From Trigonopsis variabilis (lineage: Eukaryota; Ascomycota; Trigonopsidomycetes; Trigonopsidales; Trigonopsidaceae), in contig PPXM03000002.1 in NCBI GenBank assembly GCA_003707065.3, positions 1,426,001-1,490,000 of the forward strand: a DNA stretch of 64,000 nucleotides, read 5' to 3'. Positions 1-10,659 of this stretch are shown here, one piece after another. The translations under genes were made by a program, and so were the position numbers. Position 1 is the first letter of the stretch. Each line of letters begins with the position of its first letter. The notes beneath the pieces were generated by a model. It did not search any database. It saw only the letters and a program-made list of their open reading frames with translations, and was not told the DNA's origin.

Positions 1-464
1 GCCGAAGATAGCTCATTGATATACTTCGTAAAACTATCGATTGATCCGACCATCCTCAAAGGAGGATGGAGTCCACAGTCATAGCCAGTGGTTCATCTGC
101 AAACAAATATACGTATTGAGAGAATGATTCTGTCTATTTTGTGAGAACTCAATCCGCGATTACGCGAAATCTTGAAATCGCAGTGAACAAAGTTTCACCA
201 ACACAGCAAAATATTTATATAATATGTTGTATTCTTTGCTGTGTTGGTGAAATTTGTATATATTCTCTTACAATTAAAAGGTCCGTCTAGTCTTGAAAAA
301 TACAGGCTCCTCAGCTTACTTGTGTCTCCAGTGTTTGCACGCACGACCGTTACGATATCAACGCGTACGTTGGGAATATCTCGAACGAGGTCTTGTGCAG
401 CTCATTCTCGACAAAGGGGATCAAATCTCCTAAACTGTCCTTTTTGAGTTGATCTGAATGATCC
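1..464. other. upstream intergenic region with hairpin
   Basis: No complete gene is visible here. On the minus strand an open frame begins with an ATG at 53 and runs off the window edge. Its 17 codons (MVGSIDSFTKYINELSS) are too few to identify, so it is only a possible 5' end of a neighbouring gene. A perfect 18-bp inverted repeat sits at 193-252. The rest is A/T-rich leader of the downstream MAU2-like gene. Confidence 0.5.
193..252. repeat. 18-bp perfect inverted repeat, 24-nt spacer
   Basis: The left arm at 193-210 (TTTCACCAACACAGCAAA) is the exact reverse complement of 235-252. The 24-nt A/T-rich spacer would be the loop of a hairpin or cruciform. It lies about 210 bp upstream of the MAU2-like start. 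It could form an RNA hairpin in a leader or a neighbour's 3' end, be a palindromic factor site, or be a remnant of a small inverted-repeat element. The sequence does not decide. Confidence 0.9.
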
Positions 465-3400
465 ATGAGTCATCAAAACAACTTCTCAGGAAGCCCAAGG
501 AGAGGTCCTCATGGATCATCGAAATCATCCAACATCAGCGCACCTTTGCAGCGATCTTCTGTAGATCTTCATCCACATGTTATATACAATAACACCGTGG
601 ACATTCAAGGTCCCATGGAGCCTCTACATTACAAAAATTCAACTCATGTTGGTCGCGCTCATATGAATCGATCTTCCCCCGTTCAGAATGGCCCGAGTCC
701 ACATTCTCAGGCATATTTGTCAGATTGGAATATCTATCGGCATTCAGGTAATAAAAGAGTCCGTCAGAGCAGCGAAACCTGCTCTAGTTCCTCTCACTCT
801 CAAGATCACCGTTCTGCCTGCACCAATTCTGGGTACGATAACTCTGATCTACGTTATAGACGGCAATCAATACCCAACGGAAACCAAAGGTCATCTTCTG
901 TACCAGTGTCAGCCAACAATCCTTACTCTCCTCCTTATACGAGTCCTCCATGTTATAGTGACTCTTCTCATGTCTCTCGTAGAGAGATTCCAGGTGCTCT
1001 TAATGTTAGCTCGTTCGCACAGCAGAGTTTCAAACCCCCCTCTTCTAGCTCTCGATATAGTGCCCCGCACCTGTGGCATGATGAGCCACTGAGGCAACGT
1101 CCCGTTTCCCAGCCGAACGATTCTTCTCGACACTTGCACGCTAACGAGAGCCTTCATAAGCGGCCTGAGAGCTTCAATGGAAGCAGCAGTATAAACGTGG
1201 GACATAATTGTCAAAGCACTTCCCAATTAATAGGAGGATCAGGAGATTGCAACAAACATCAGCAGCTACCTGAAAAAACTCAGAGACAAAAAATCGAACC
1301 TGCCTTGTCTGAAATAACAACTCCAAGGGTTTCTCAAATTGGCAATGTAGTTTCGCAAGCTCGGCCTTTGCACAACTCTCTTTCTTCATCCGCTAAGACT
1401 TCTGTGCCACAATCCATGAAGATTGTTAGCCCTGATAGCGCTAAGTCATGTTCCCATCGTCAGTCCTCATCCACTTCTGAGTGTGCAGGTCCGGTTCAAG
1501 GAAGTAATGATTCTGTCAAACCGGGGTCGAAATTTTCTTCTGCACTTGATGACACTCTTGAAAAGTTCGATTTGAAGCGTCGAATGAGCGGTGCCTCATT
1601 GAGTGATGCTTCGCCTCAGCTGGACAAAATTCTCGTTAATACGAACCTGGGCACTCCTAAGCAGCCTCTAAGGCTGGATTTTCAAGCAACCCCTGTAAAT
1701 CGAAGACCTAACTCTTCTGTTCCCGCATCACTATCTCCTGCCGCTCGTGGAATCGTTTGTCCACCCTATCTTGTCTATTTATCTCTTTTTGACGAAATAT
1801 ACGCAGCCGCCCATTCGCTCTCTTCAGCGTCAATGTCTAATGCTGATATTGTTGAATATTCAAGAGCTATCAAAGCTGCATTATCATGCTTGGAATGTGC
1901 CCTTGCGGTAAGATCAGTCATAACGGGAATCTAACTAGCAGGATCCAAACATCTCGGTGGATGTCAAGCTTCAAGGTTGGATAAAGTATGGAAATGTCTT
2001 GCTAGAGGAGACTACCAACTATGAAGAAGCTGAGCAGATACTTCTCCGAATTATGTCGTTTGCTGACTCAAGTGCCTTATTTGCTTCTCAAGGTTCACAG
2101 TTGAAATTGATTTCTATCAAGATAACGTCCCGGACAAATCTCAAAAGTGCTATAAAGCTAGTCGACCAGCACTTTTCTTTAGCACACGTAACAGAGAGGC
2201 AGCTCCCCTATATAATATCGGCTCATCTTCTGAAAGCTCAGCTTTTAACCCTATCAAAGCAGCCTATTCAGGCTTCCAAACTTCTCCAATTGGTCTTACA
2301 GATGGTAATTCAGCATGCATCAGGGGAAAAAGATGTTGTTGCCTATATCCGGCTTTTACTTGCTTTCGTCAGTATCTCCATTCATGATATCTCAGGAGCT
2401 CGTGGTTATCTTGAGCTAGAGGGCACCCTCACTAATTCTTTTCTATTGTGCTTTAAGATTATGTGCGAACTCATCGTAGAAATGGAGCAAGGATTGACAA
2501 AACAAGTGAAAGCCAAGCTGGTCGATTTCAATGAAACCGTAAAGGGTCTTCCGGAGAATTGCTTCTCGTTTGATATCCCTTTCAATGGGGCGCTGAAAAT
2601 ATCGCAGCTTCATGGACTCTCATGTACTTGGCTCTCCACTCCAGCTTTACTTCTCTTTGGTTACATTAGCGAACTTTGCCTTTGCGAGCCAAAGCCTACA
2701 GAATTAGCCAATGACTTTATTGGTAGAGTCTCAGAAGTTGCTGAAAAAATCCAGCAGAAAGCAGATGAGGTATTGAGTGCTCGCACCAACACAAGCCTGT
2801 CGATTGTGAAATCCCAAGCTCAATTCGCCGCTAATATCAAGGCGATCGCTCATTTGACCTCTGCTGCTGTCCTATCTCGGGTTGGCAGATGGGGAATTGC
2901 CGAGCTGCTGAAGAATATTAGTCCCCTATTCTCTTCATTGAGTGAAGACTGTCGCGCAGAAATCATCACGATGACTTTGTACCTCTATGGCAATGCCTTA
3001 CAAGCCACAGGCAAGAGCTCCAGTGCTCTTGGCGTCTACAAAAAGCTAGTTGATCTCGTCCCGTCAGACAGTCATCTCTTTAAATTGGCGACACTTAATA
3101 TGATATTTGCATTGCGCTCCTCGGGTGAGAGCACCTCGAAAATGGAAGCGTTGGCGCTCAGTAATCAGCTCAAGGAAGGAGGCATCGAGACCGATTCAGA
3201 TAAAGTGATCCAAGCCTTTTGGAAACTCGTTCAGTTTACGCAAGACGAAAGCGTGGTCGAGCAGTCAAACGTGTTTGTCGAATTTGATCGGCTGTCGAGA
3301 GAGACTCTCAATATGCAATGCGTGACCATTTTGTTCAACCTTGCTTCAGCCAAATATTCGGATCCCATGATGAAGATTAAGACCGCCAAAGCGGGAGTGG

Positions 3401-3561
3401 GATCATCCCGTCATGATGCCATCTGGTCTTGGATGTCCAGCTTGATGTACGAGAAAGTGCTTGCTGAGCAAGGCAAAGAGAGCAGCCTGAATAAACAACA
3501 AAAATTACGTGAACAGGCAAAGAAACGGGTGGAGATGCAAATGAAATTAAATGTACTATAG
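465..3561 (+). CDS. Cohesin loading factor subunit MAU2/SCC4 (Ssl3-like)
   Basis: Exons are 465-1907 and 1942-3561; the 34-nt intron has GTAAGA, a CTAAC branch and CAG. The 1019-residue product has a Ser/Pro/Asn-rich, probably disordered first ~440 residues. An all-helical TPR-like region then starts near residue 440 (ARGIVCPPYLVYLSLFDEIY) and continues to the end with the family block LLEETTNYEEAEQILLRIMS. This layout fits the Cohesin_load family (Scc4/Mau2/Ssl3), the partner that holds the N-terminus of the Scc2/Mis4 loader and places cohesin on chromatin. The family core is usually about 600 residues, so the long N-terminal extension is unusual. The gene is convergent with the CENP-A gene, with 63 bp between stop codons. 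Identification rests on the conserved block around the splice site and the overall helical repeat layout. Confidence 0.8.
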
Positions 3562-3624
3562 GAAATGGTTTGAATACAGGACAGATGAGACCTAAATAGA
3601 CATCACACTAGTATACAGTAATTA

Positions 3625-4205
3625 TTAACCTAAACCACCCCAAGCTCCGCGAATACGACGAGCCAATTGTATATCTTTCTGCATTATTGTCACTCGTTTG
3701 GCATGGATCGCACAAAGATTCCTATCGGTTAGATATAAACTCCAAACCAGTTGCCTACGTGTCTTCAAAAAGGTGGACAAGGAAAGCTTCTGCCGCCTCT
3801 TGCAAAGCCAGCAATGCTACGCTCTGCCACCTCAATTGCTCCCCATGTTGACCTAGAGCGAAGTTCGAAGCCACGTCTCTTACTACCCGAGCGAAGGGGA
3901 TCTTAGCAATGAGAAAATCGGTCGAACGTTGATACTTTTTGATCTCTTTCAGAGCCTTCACACCAGGCCTATATCGTCGCTTTATTGGAGTTTTCTGAGG
4001 AGTAGGATCGCCAGCTGCTGGTAAGCATTAATCAGATAGGAAATGGGGCCTCACGTTCGACATTGGAGTTTATGTTAGAAGTCCGACTTGTCGACCCTCG
4101 ACCTTGGACAGATGACGGTGTTCCAGGAAGGCTCTTCCGTGAGCTCCTCGCTCCCGGCGTAGATTTGCCAGATACATGACGACTCACACGTTTCACGACC
4201 GGCAT
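3625..4205 (-). CDS. Centromeric histone H3 variant CENP-A
   Basis: Exons on the minus strand are 4205-4055, 4017-3759 and 3721-3625; both introns are 37 nt. The 168-residue product has a Ser/Arg/Pro-rich tail of about 70 residues unlike H3. A complete histone fold follows: [20 protein letters not shown] (alpha-N), [14 protein letters not shown] (alpha1), [20 protein letters not shown] (alpha2), and [16 protein letters not shown] with [11 protein letters not shown] (alpha3). Loop 1 ([15 protein letters not shown]) is about five residues longer than in H3, and Trp replaces the H3 Phe there; both are CENP-A hallmarks. The divergent tail excludes canonical H3. CENP-A replaces H3 in centromeric nucleosomes and founds the kinetochore. 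The C-terminus ends in GAWGGLG, past the usual H3 end. The start is the first ATG before the basic tail. Confidence 0.93.
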
Positions 4206-4719
4206 TGTCTGGCAACACCTACCAAGTCTGTGATGATAGAGATGTAACGTTTCGGCGAATGTTGGTCTTTTTAGTAACCAAGGAGAAAATCTGTACTAAG
4301 AGTGCTAAGGTGACCCACCTTTGAAAAAAGGAACAGACTACGAATGTTTGACCCCTTATAGGTGTGTGATATAGTTTACAGAGTAAGATATTATGGAGAG
4401 GAGGAGGGAGGGGGGATCGACCATTTTTGAATAGGACGCTTTATCTTTACAACGAAGCCCACCGACAGCAGAAAGTTTTTCACTGAATGACCGCGAGCAT
4501 ATGGTGCCTAGACATTCACAATATCGTTGATACCAGCGCCTCTCGGCCTACATAAGCAAAAGTGCCACTGGTATAACTGTACTTGGAAAGGATATCAAAA
4601 TGTCGATCCTAATAGACGATTGAATCAAAAGTGCAAAATAACAAAGATAAAGTCGCTTTTAATCCCTGTAACATCTACCTGAGCGAGCGACCAGTTGAGA
4701 AATATGGTCCTTTTGGAGT
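4206..4719. other. intergenic, CENP-A 5' region
   Basis: This stretch holds the 5' side of CENP-A and the 3' side of the tRNA isopentenyltransferase gene, both on the minus strand. No RNA gene, repeat or further coding exon was recognised. Confidence 0.5.
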
Positions 4720-6214
4720 TCAGTTTTGGTGGCTCTTTGCTCTCTGCTGTTCGAGGTACTCTTGATAGGCTTTCCATTTTCTTGCTGATCTGATCGACTT
4801 CCTGTGACGAGCACTTTGGAGATGTAGTTTCCATTTGTCTTCTCCCACGACCACTAAGGCGACTTTTCTTTGAGACGTTCTTGATTCATTGTCATGTGAG
4901 TCCTCCTCAACAGATACAGTACAGACATCACATGTGAAATGCTTCCATAAATCAGGATTTTTATCAAACTGGGAAGGTTTCATCTCATCTAACAACTCGA
5001 GCGATTGCGGAGTAGAAGCATCAATCAAGGGTAAATTTCTTCCGTGTATAAAGTCTGGACAATTTAGTGCTCTTTCAAAGAATAGATCTCACCCTTGGCC
5101 CTCGATACGGCAAATATTAATCCTTCCGATTCGAAACTCTTAGGATCAGTTGAGTCAACAATGAAAAAATGACCTTCAATGTCAGGGTAATCGTCTACCG
5201 AACGTAGAATATCCGGAAGAAGCTTGTCACGGACACGTTTGGCTTGTGTTTTGGAGTATTTTCTCGTAGCCGTTTTCATCTCGTCTATACAAAGTTGACG
5301 AACTTTATCAAGATCATCAGAAGGAAGATGTTCACAGCCGCGACGCTGAAGGTAAGGCATAAACTCTTTAAAGCCTATATTCTGCCATACTCCCGAATGA
5401 AGATGAGGGCTGGGCTCTGATGTTTCGTACGTAGAGTACAAGACATCCAATTCTCGATCTAATCCTTGCTCCAGCATCTCATCCACACGACGATCTAGTC
5501 GCTGATACAACGCTGGCTTATCGCACCAGACCCAGTATATAAGAATTGGGAATCGTAAACAGTGAGAGCTTTGTCGTTGCTCCGCATAGATATCCGACGG
5601 CTTTACTCCGGTCTGATAGTAGATCTCTAGGGCCCTGCGAAGTCTCCTGGTATCTTTTGGATGGAACTTCTGATAGACTCTCGTGTCAATCTCACGTAAT
5701 ATGGTTCCTGTCTTATCAGGATCATTCAGTATCTCCTCTTGCTCTTTGCTCAAGGCCTTGGATCTCTCGTTGTGGGCTATTGAGGTGTTCTCGAAGAGAA
5801 AAGAAAGGCTGTAATAGTTGGTCCCTCCTACCAAAATTGGAACTTTTCCCCTAGAGTGGATATCCTCTACCTGTTGAATCAGAAGGGCAAGTTGACAGAG
5901 CTCACAATATGAAACGCTTCATTTTGAAATCTCGGCAAGCTATATTGCTCAGACCAGTCAACATGGCCAATTAGGTGATGAGCAATACCTTGTCTATCTT
6001 TCACTGGATGTTTATTTGTGATAATATCGAGATCTCGGTAGACCTGCATCGAGTCCGTGTTGACAATCTCCCCATCGACGGCTTTAGCAATCTCAATACT
6101 AAGCTATAGTCAGTAATTTCGATGTTTTTTAATTCCTACCTGAGATTTTCCTGAGCCCGTTGACCCAACTATTGCTATAATCCTCCTCCCTAAGTCCATG
6201 ACCTTTCGTGCCAT
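4720..6214 (-). CDS. tRNA dimethylallyltransferase (MOD5/MiaA family)
   Basis: Exons are 6214-6140, 6103-5906, 5870-5093 and 5054-4720; introns are 36, 35 and 38 nt. The 461-residue enzyme should transfer an isopentenyl group from DMAPP to A37 of tRNAs reading U-starting codons. Visible family blocks are the P-loop GSTGSGKSQ (residues 17-25, split from the next block by intron 1), VNTDSMQVYRDLDIITNK, GIAHHLIGHVD, VGGTNYYSLSFLFE, and DTRRLRRALEIYYQTG. The C-terminal extension carries a zinc-finger pattern, FTCDVC followed by W-x2-H and HRKS, typical of eukaryotic MOD5/TRIT1. The ATG at 6214 is the first after an in-frame stop. Length matches yeast MOD5 (about 430). It could act in cytosol, nucleus or mitochondria; no targeting peptide is obvious from this start. 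Confidence 0.93.
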
Positions 6215-6706
6215 GTAGCTACCTTTTGTCGTTAAGTTGGATGATATTCTTTGAGAGGCTTATCCTGCAGCTTGCAACCAAAACATAAAGTGGACTTCTA
6301 ACTACAATACATAACATTAATCATATACATTACAGAGCTCATCGATCCAAAATGATAGGAGTCAAGCTATACAATAAGCCGGCTAGAGATGAGAGGGAAC
6401 CAGGGACGTTAGACACTGGATGCATCGGGTAAGCTCTTCCTCGATCCGACTAGTAGGTGTAATCCACTTATGATAGTATTAGGTGGTTCAGGACTAGTAA
6501 TAAGAGAAAGGAAGTCCTCTATCTCCTCACCTTCCTTCTACCATGCAGTCCTCGAAGCCCCTCATTATCCTAGATGAAGAGCTCCAAGCCAAATTTTGAT
6601 ATACAACAACATTGGACATGCATCAAGATGCCTTTAAATATAGAAAGAGAGCACCTCAGTGAATAAAGGTGCCAACGAGAGTAATTGGTCAGGCGCTTTA
6701 GCCATC
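6215..6706. other. intergenic, MED6 3' side
   Basis: No convincing gene. A plus-strand frame starting at the ATG at 6352 could be spliced to end at 6577 (65 codons), but only through an intron of about 25-28 nt, shorter than any secure intron in this window. The product resembles nothing known to me. It is treated as unsupported. Confidence 0.4.
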
Positions 6707-7399
6707 CTATCTTTGTCGAGAGTTCGGCGTGGAAGCTTTTCCCAACAAGCCAGGATCAACTGGAGTATTTTCAAGAAAGGATGATTGGTGTTTAAGTGAC
6801 ATCTGCAGCGCAAAAAGAGCTGTTGCGTCTGAAACCACAACGGGTGCCTTTTTCGACTGGCTCACTTGAGGCGTCTTCTCTTCCCCTTTATCCAAAACTT
6901 TATTTGCATGCTCAGGCTGGTCCGGAGGCTGGATGCAATAGAAATAACCCGAAGACGGAGAGTAGTTGTGTAGACTTTCAGATAATTGCATAAATTCTCG
7001 TAGCTTGTAGACAATATTAATCATTCTTGAGCTAATTATACCATAAAGAGGTGGAGCTTGATAAATATTTTCATTCATAACAAAGTATACGGCCAAGGGT
7101 ATAGTCTCTTCGGGGCTAAGTCGCTCCTGTTTCGTAATTATCCAATAATCTGGCTCTCGCGCAAGAGAAACAACAAACTCAATACCTTTCATTCGAATCA
7201 ATTCATTACTTAGGTCTAACGAGCTCAGTTGGTTGTTGAACTGTGACTGCATCTTCAGCACTTGGTTATTCGAGGAACGGTCGAAAAAGGGAGATTGGCT
7301 AAAATATTCCAACACATTATCGGTTCGCAAGCCTCCAAAAGTTTGAAGCCATTCAGGAGCACGCCACTGGAGCTCGGTTAAGTCCACCGCACTTGCCAT
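6707..7399 (-). CDS. Mediator complex subunit 6 (MED6)
   Basis: A single exon encodes 230 residues. The family signature is near the N-terminus: W-R-A-P-E-W-L-Q-T-F-G-G-L (residues 12-24) followed by TDNVLEYFSQSPFFDRSSNN and QVLKMQSQFN. Later blocks are RMKGIEFVVSLAREPDYWII and FVMNENIYQAPPLYGIISSR. MED6 sits in the Mediator head and contacts RNA polymerase II and the middle module. Length is close to the fission-yeast protein. The C-terminal ~65 residues are polar and unconserved. The start is an ATG at 7399 directly before the conserved block. The head-to-head neighbour about 1 kb away is the F-box gene. Confidence 0.93.
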   Translation of the reverse strand: MASAVDLTELQWRAPEWLQTFGGLRTDNVLEYFSQSPFFDRSSNNQVLKMQSQFNNQLSSLDLSNELIRMKGIEFVVSLAREPDYWIITKQERLSPEETIPLAVYFVMNENIYQAPPLYGIISSRMINIVYKLREFMQLSESLHNYSPSSGYFYCIQPPDQPEHANKVLDKGEEKTPQVSQSKKAPVVVSDATALFALQMSLKHQSSFLENTPVDPGLLGKASTPNSRQR

Positions 7400-8399
7400 G
7401 GCTGAAGGTGCACGGTTGTGTAGCGATCAGAACTGGATCCAGTGAGGATGCGACAACTGACAACTCATGCGTAATTTCAGTCCGCAACAGTAGACTCGAA
7501 TGCTGGTGGATCCTCTCAGTATTAATTATCATCGCTTGTTGGTCTTTGGGTTCTGTTCGTCTTTGAACAAAGTCAAGTGTAACATACATTCTCTCACTGG
7601 TTAATGCATTTAATCTAGCGTTGAGGAAAACCAAGGCATGAGACCACTTGCTCCAAAGAGGTGAGCACTTGACAGACTCATTATCTATAAAGTCTAAAAG
7701 CCCTTATACTCTGATCTTTAATATCATAAGACAACGCCGACAGGCAAGTTTACCAAAATGCCTTCGCCAATTCGGTGGTCATTATAAAGAGATGCTAGTC
7801 CCTACCAGCAAATGATGGCTTCCTCTGAAAAGTACTTTCCTGTTAATGGAGTCTAATGGAAGGTTTTTTCACCAAAAAAGGTACGTACGGCCCGATTTTT
7901 CATCCGCTTTTAGCAGATCGACCATCACGCACTTTGAACTAGTACTCTCCTAGCGTAGAAATACTCAGACGGAAAAAAAGTCTACTCCCACTTGTAATAG
8001 CGTCATGTTTTAATTTGCTCGATGATACATTCTTGATAAACTCCCGATCCGGTAGACCTGGGTGATATTTCGCCATTGACTTCGGTGCGTAGCCGCTCTA
8101 ATTGGTCGGCACAAGTCATATGATGAATGCAGTGCAGTATAGACTGCGAGAAAATTCATCCTTTCCTTGTTCATTTCCTGAAGAAAGGCTTTGCCCTCTA
8201 CACTCTTTTCGATCGGTTTGTCTGGGGTGACTACATCTATACATTTGATCTGATAAGATTATCTGTCGTGCCCCCTCGGTAATCTTCCCAGTGGCTCTTC
8301 CTCCCAAGTGAGCTCAAGACATTAGCTTGGCGACATAACGAGAAATTAAAAAAAGAGAGGAATCTCATGATAAAATTAATAATATAAAACATATTCTTG
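7400..8399. other. divergent intergenic region, MED6 / F-box gene
   Basis: This is a shared 5' region of two divergent genes. On the minus strand a frame around 7410-7690 is open (containing SERMYVTLDFVQRR) but has no in-frame ATG at a sensible place and overlaps the MED6 start by about 47 nt. I could not build a spliced gene from it. No RNA gene or repeat was seen. Confidence 0.4.
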
Positions 8400-10000
8400 A
8401 TGTCTTGCAAGTCCGTACAAGAACTTCCCTTTGAGATTCGCCAAGGGATAGCGAATAAGGTAAGCTTTAGCGTCCCCGCTTACTGACTTGGCAGTGCTAT
8501 CAAGCTGATGCGTACAGACTGGCCCTCACTTGCCGGTCTTTTTTTGATTCAAGCATTGAGCGCTTATATTCAAATATCATCATTGATCTGAAATATGACC
8601 ATGTGGTCAAAGACGACTCGAGCCACGGCAATGAGACTGTGGGGGTGACTTCGGTCCGAACGGCAAATGGCATGAGATCCTGTCTCAAGGTTTTAACGAA
8701 ATCTCCACCCAAGGCGTTGATGATCAAACGACTGGAATGTCATAATGTGTCGGCCGAGTTTCCTAATATTGAATTGCAAAAGCGAATGGATATTCTATTT
8801 CCCTTAATGAAAAACCTTTCTATTCTCGTCTGGAAATGTCAGCCCCAACTATCATTGACTTCAATTCAGAATTTTAATTGCAGTCCTCAGCTGATTTGCC
8901 TGTCTGTGGAAATGAGAAGAGTTGATCGCTGTTTTCAGCAGTTACCTAAGCTACATTTTCCTCATCTCAAAGAGTTTTCCTTGAGACCATTTCGGATGTC
9001 GTTATCTCTAGCCCACCTAGCTGAAATGCTACTTCATTCACCTCAGGTTGAAAGGATCTACTTAGCGCGAGATATGGGTTCGAAACCAGGCTACGGTTTT
9101 AGTGAAATGATTGGAGTCGATCGCATCGAGCCTCAACGGTCTCTCGAATGCTTCCTTTCTCCCTTTGCCTCTAGAGATCAAAGGCTTAAGCTCTCTCATT
9201 TCGGGATCGAAGGTGTTCAAGTTAGTCAGTCTGATGCTCATCTCATGAAAAAAGTCCTTGATTTGAGTTCTCTCACTCATCTAAGCCTCCTTCATATCGA
9301 AGAAACGTATGAAGACGGCGGCTCCTTTTTGCACCATCTAGCTGGTCACCTTCCTAACCTCAAAGTTCTGAACCTCGGTTGGAGACCAAGCATCAACCAA
9401 TCTTTGGATTATCTTGAATGTGTCCCAAACTTCCTGCGCTCCTTGGGTACTTCGAAGACGGCGCTCGAAGCTCTTAGCCTCAATATTTATTGGGATAACG
9501 ATGGAGACACTCGTGACTGGAAGAAATATTGTCTTTCAATAGTATCTGCAATCCTTTTTCATGCATCCTCCTTGAGAAAACTTTCTATTCATGTCACCTC
9601 ACCTAACAATGGAACCGATACCGAAGGTCTTCCTGACAAGGCTCTTTTAATGCTCAGGTACTGTACTAACCTTGTCGGAATGAGGATACAATGTCGTTCA
9701 TTTCTACGCTGCTTGAATGATAGTGACTTTCTTAACTATCTCGGCGGACTCCGACATCTTGATCTCGAAACCGATGGCGGAATCTTCTTCCTTGGCCAAA
9801 CTAACTTTCTCGAAATGGCTGATGGCCTTAGATATGGTCACATCATTAAGAATATCGCTGAAATTCAGCCAGGAATAGAGTTTATCCGTATTGAACGCTA
9901 CATCTTTGATGTGCGCGATCACAAACATATCAACATCCTAAACTCTGGCCTTGACCGTTGGTTCTCTCAACAAGTCTTTGATCCTTGGGGTCTTCAATGA
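8400..10000 (+). CDS. F-box protein with leucine-rich-repeat-like C-terminus
   Basis: Exons are 8400-8459 and 8495-10000, giving 521 residues; the 35-nt intron has GTAAGC, CTGAC and CAG. The N-terminal 40 residues fit a short F-box: QELPFEIRQGIANK, then the exon-2 residues YRLALTCRSFFDSSIERLYS. The rest has irregularly spaced Leu-rich segments such as LTHLSLLHIEE, LPNLKVLNLGW and LRHLDLETDGG, typical of fungal F-box/LRR substrate adaptors of SCF ubiquitin ligases. The substrate cannot be inferred. The intron falls inside the F-box, which explains why a plain ORF would begin well downstream at 8603. Confidence is good for the class, not for a specific orthologue. Confidence 0.75.
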
Positions 10001-10659
10001 CTAACGATTATTTTATAGACTAATGACCTGCATTCAATCCTGAAGCTTAAATGCCTTTCGGGCACTTTATCATGAGATATGATTTAACGATTAACAAAGA
10101 AAGAGTAACGAATATTTTTCTCACCGTAAAGATAAAATTCCTTTAGAGAACAAATCTAATATTTTTAGACCAAATCTTACTTTATTTCGTTAGAAAGTAG
10201 GCCAAAAAAAACAAAGGTCTTGCCCGGATTCGAACCGGGGTTATTGGAAGTCTCTCCTCTAAGGGATCAGAATCCAAGGTGCTAGGCCGACTACACTACA
10301 AAACCAGATCTGGCATAATGTCAAGCTTATCGCTACAGAAGTATAAAATAATGACATAAGCGATGTAGATATATGACATGAGAGTTTTCCGTCAAGTAGG
10401 AAAATTTATTATTAACAACTCCTGAGGGAAGTCTAAACGAAGTTTCGTGGAATGCTGAGATCAAATTGCAAATTTTAATTACATCTTCGATCTATTAGGA
10501 GTGAATTAGTAACGCAGTATCTCATCTCTGATTCAGGCGTCGAAGTGAGTGCATATTCTGAGTTTAGTATTGGTGCTTTGAGTCTGGCGTGGATGTGTTT
10601 ACAGTGACAAATAAAAGAGAATAGTGTTTATTATACAAGATCTGGATACTTGAATAGGT
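10001..10659. other. intergenic region holding a tRNA gene
   Basis: Apart from the tRNA at 10216-10305 this stretch is A/T-rich, with the 3' flanks of the F-box gene (+) and ERB1 (-). A run of A residues at 10204-10215 lies on the 3' side of the minus-strand tRNA and reads as T in the transcript sense, as expected for a polymerase III terminator. Confidence 0.5.
10216..10305 (-). tRNA. tRNA-Gln (anticodon CTG) with intron
   Basis: Read on the minus strand, the gene begins GGTTTTG and ends CAAGACC, giving a 7-bp acceptor stem with one G-U pair. The T arm is CCCCGGTTCGAATCCGGG, with the B box GGTTCGAATCC. The anticodon stem TTGGA/TCCAA encloses the loop TTCTGAT, so the anticodon is CTG and the amino acid glutamine. 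About 17 nt (starting TCCCTTAGAGG) after A37 must be an intron, at the canonical position. The mature part is 73 nt and resembles yeast glutamine tRNAs. A T-run follows the 3' end. Confidence 0.93.

Noticed and set aside
6352-6577. Plus-strand two-exon frame (65 codons) downstream of MED6
   Set aside because: It needs an intron of 25-28 nt, shorter than any secure one here, and the product matches nothing known.
7410-7690. Minus-strand open frame before MED6
   Set aside because: It lacks a sensible ATG, overlaps the MED6 start and could not be joined to a coherent exon set.
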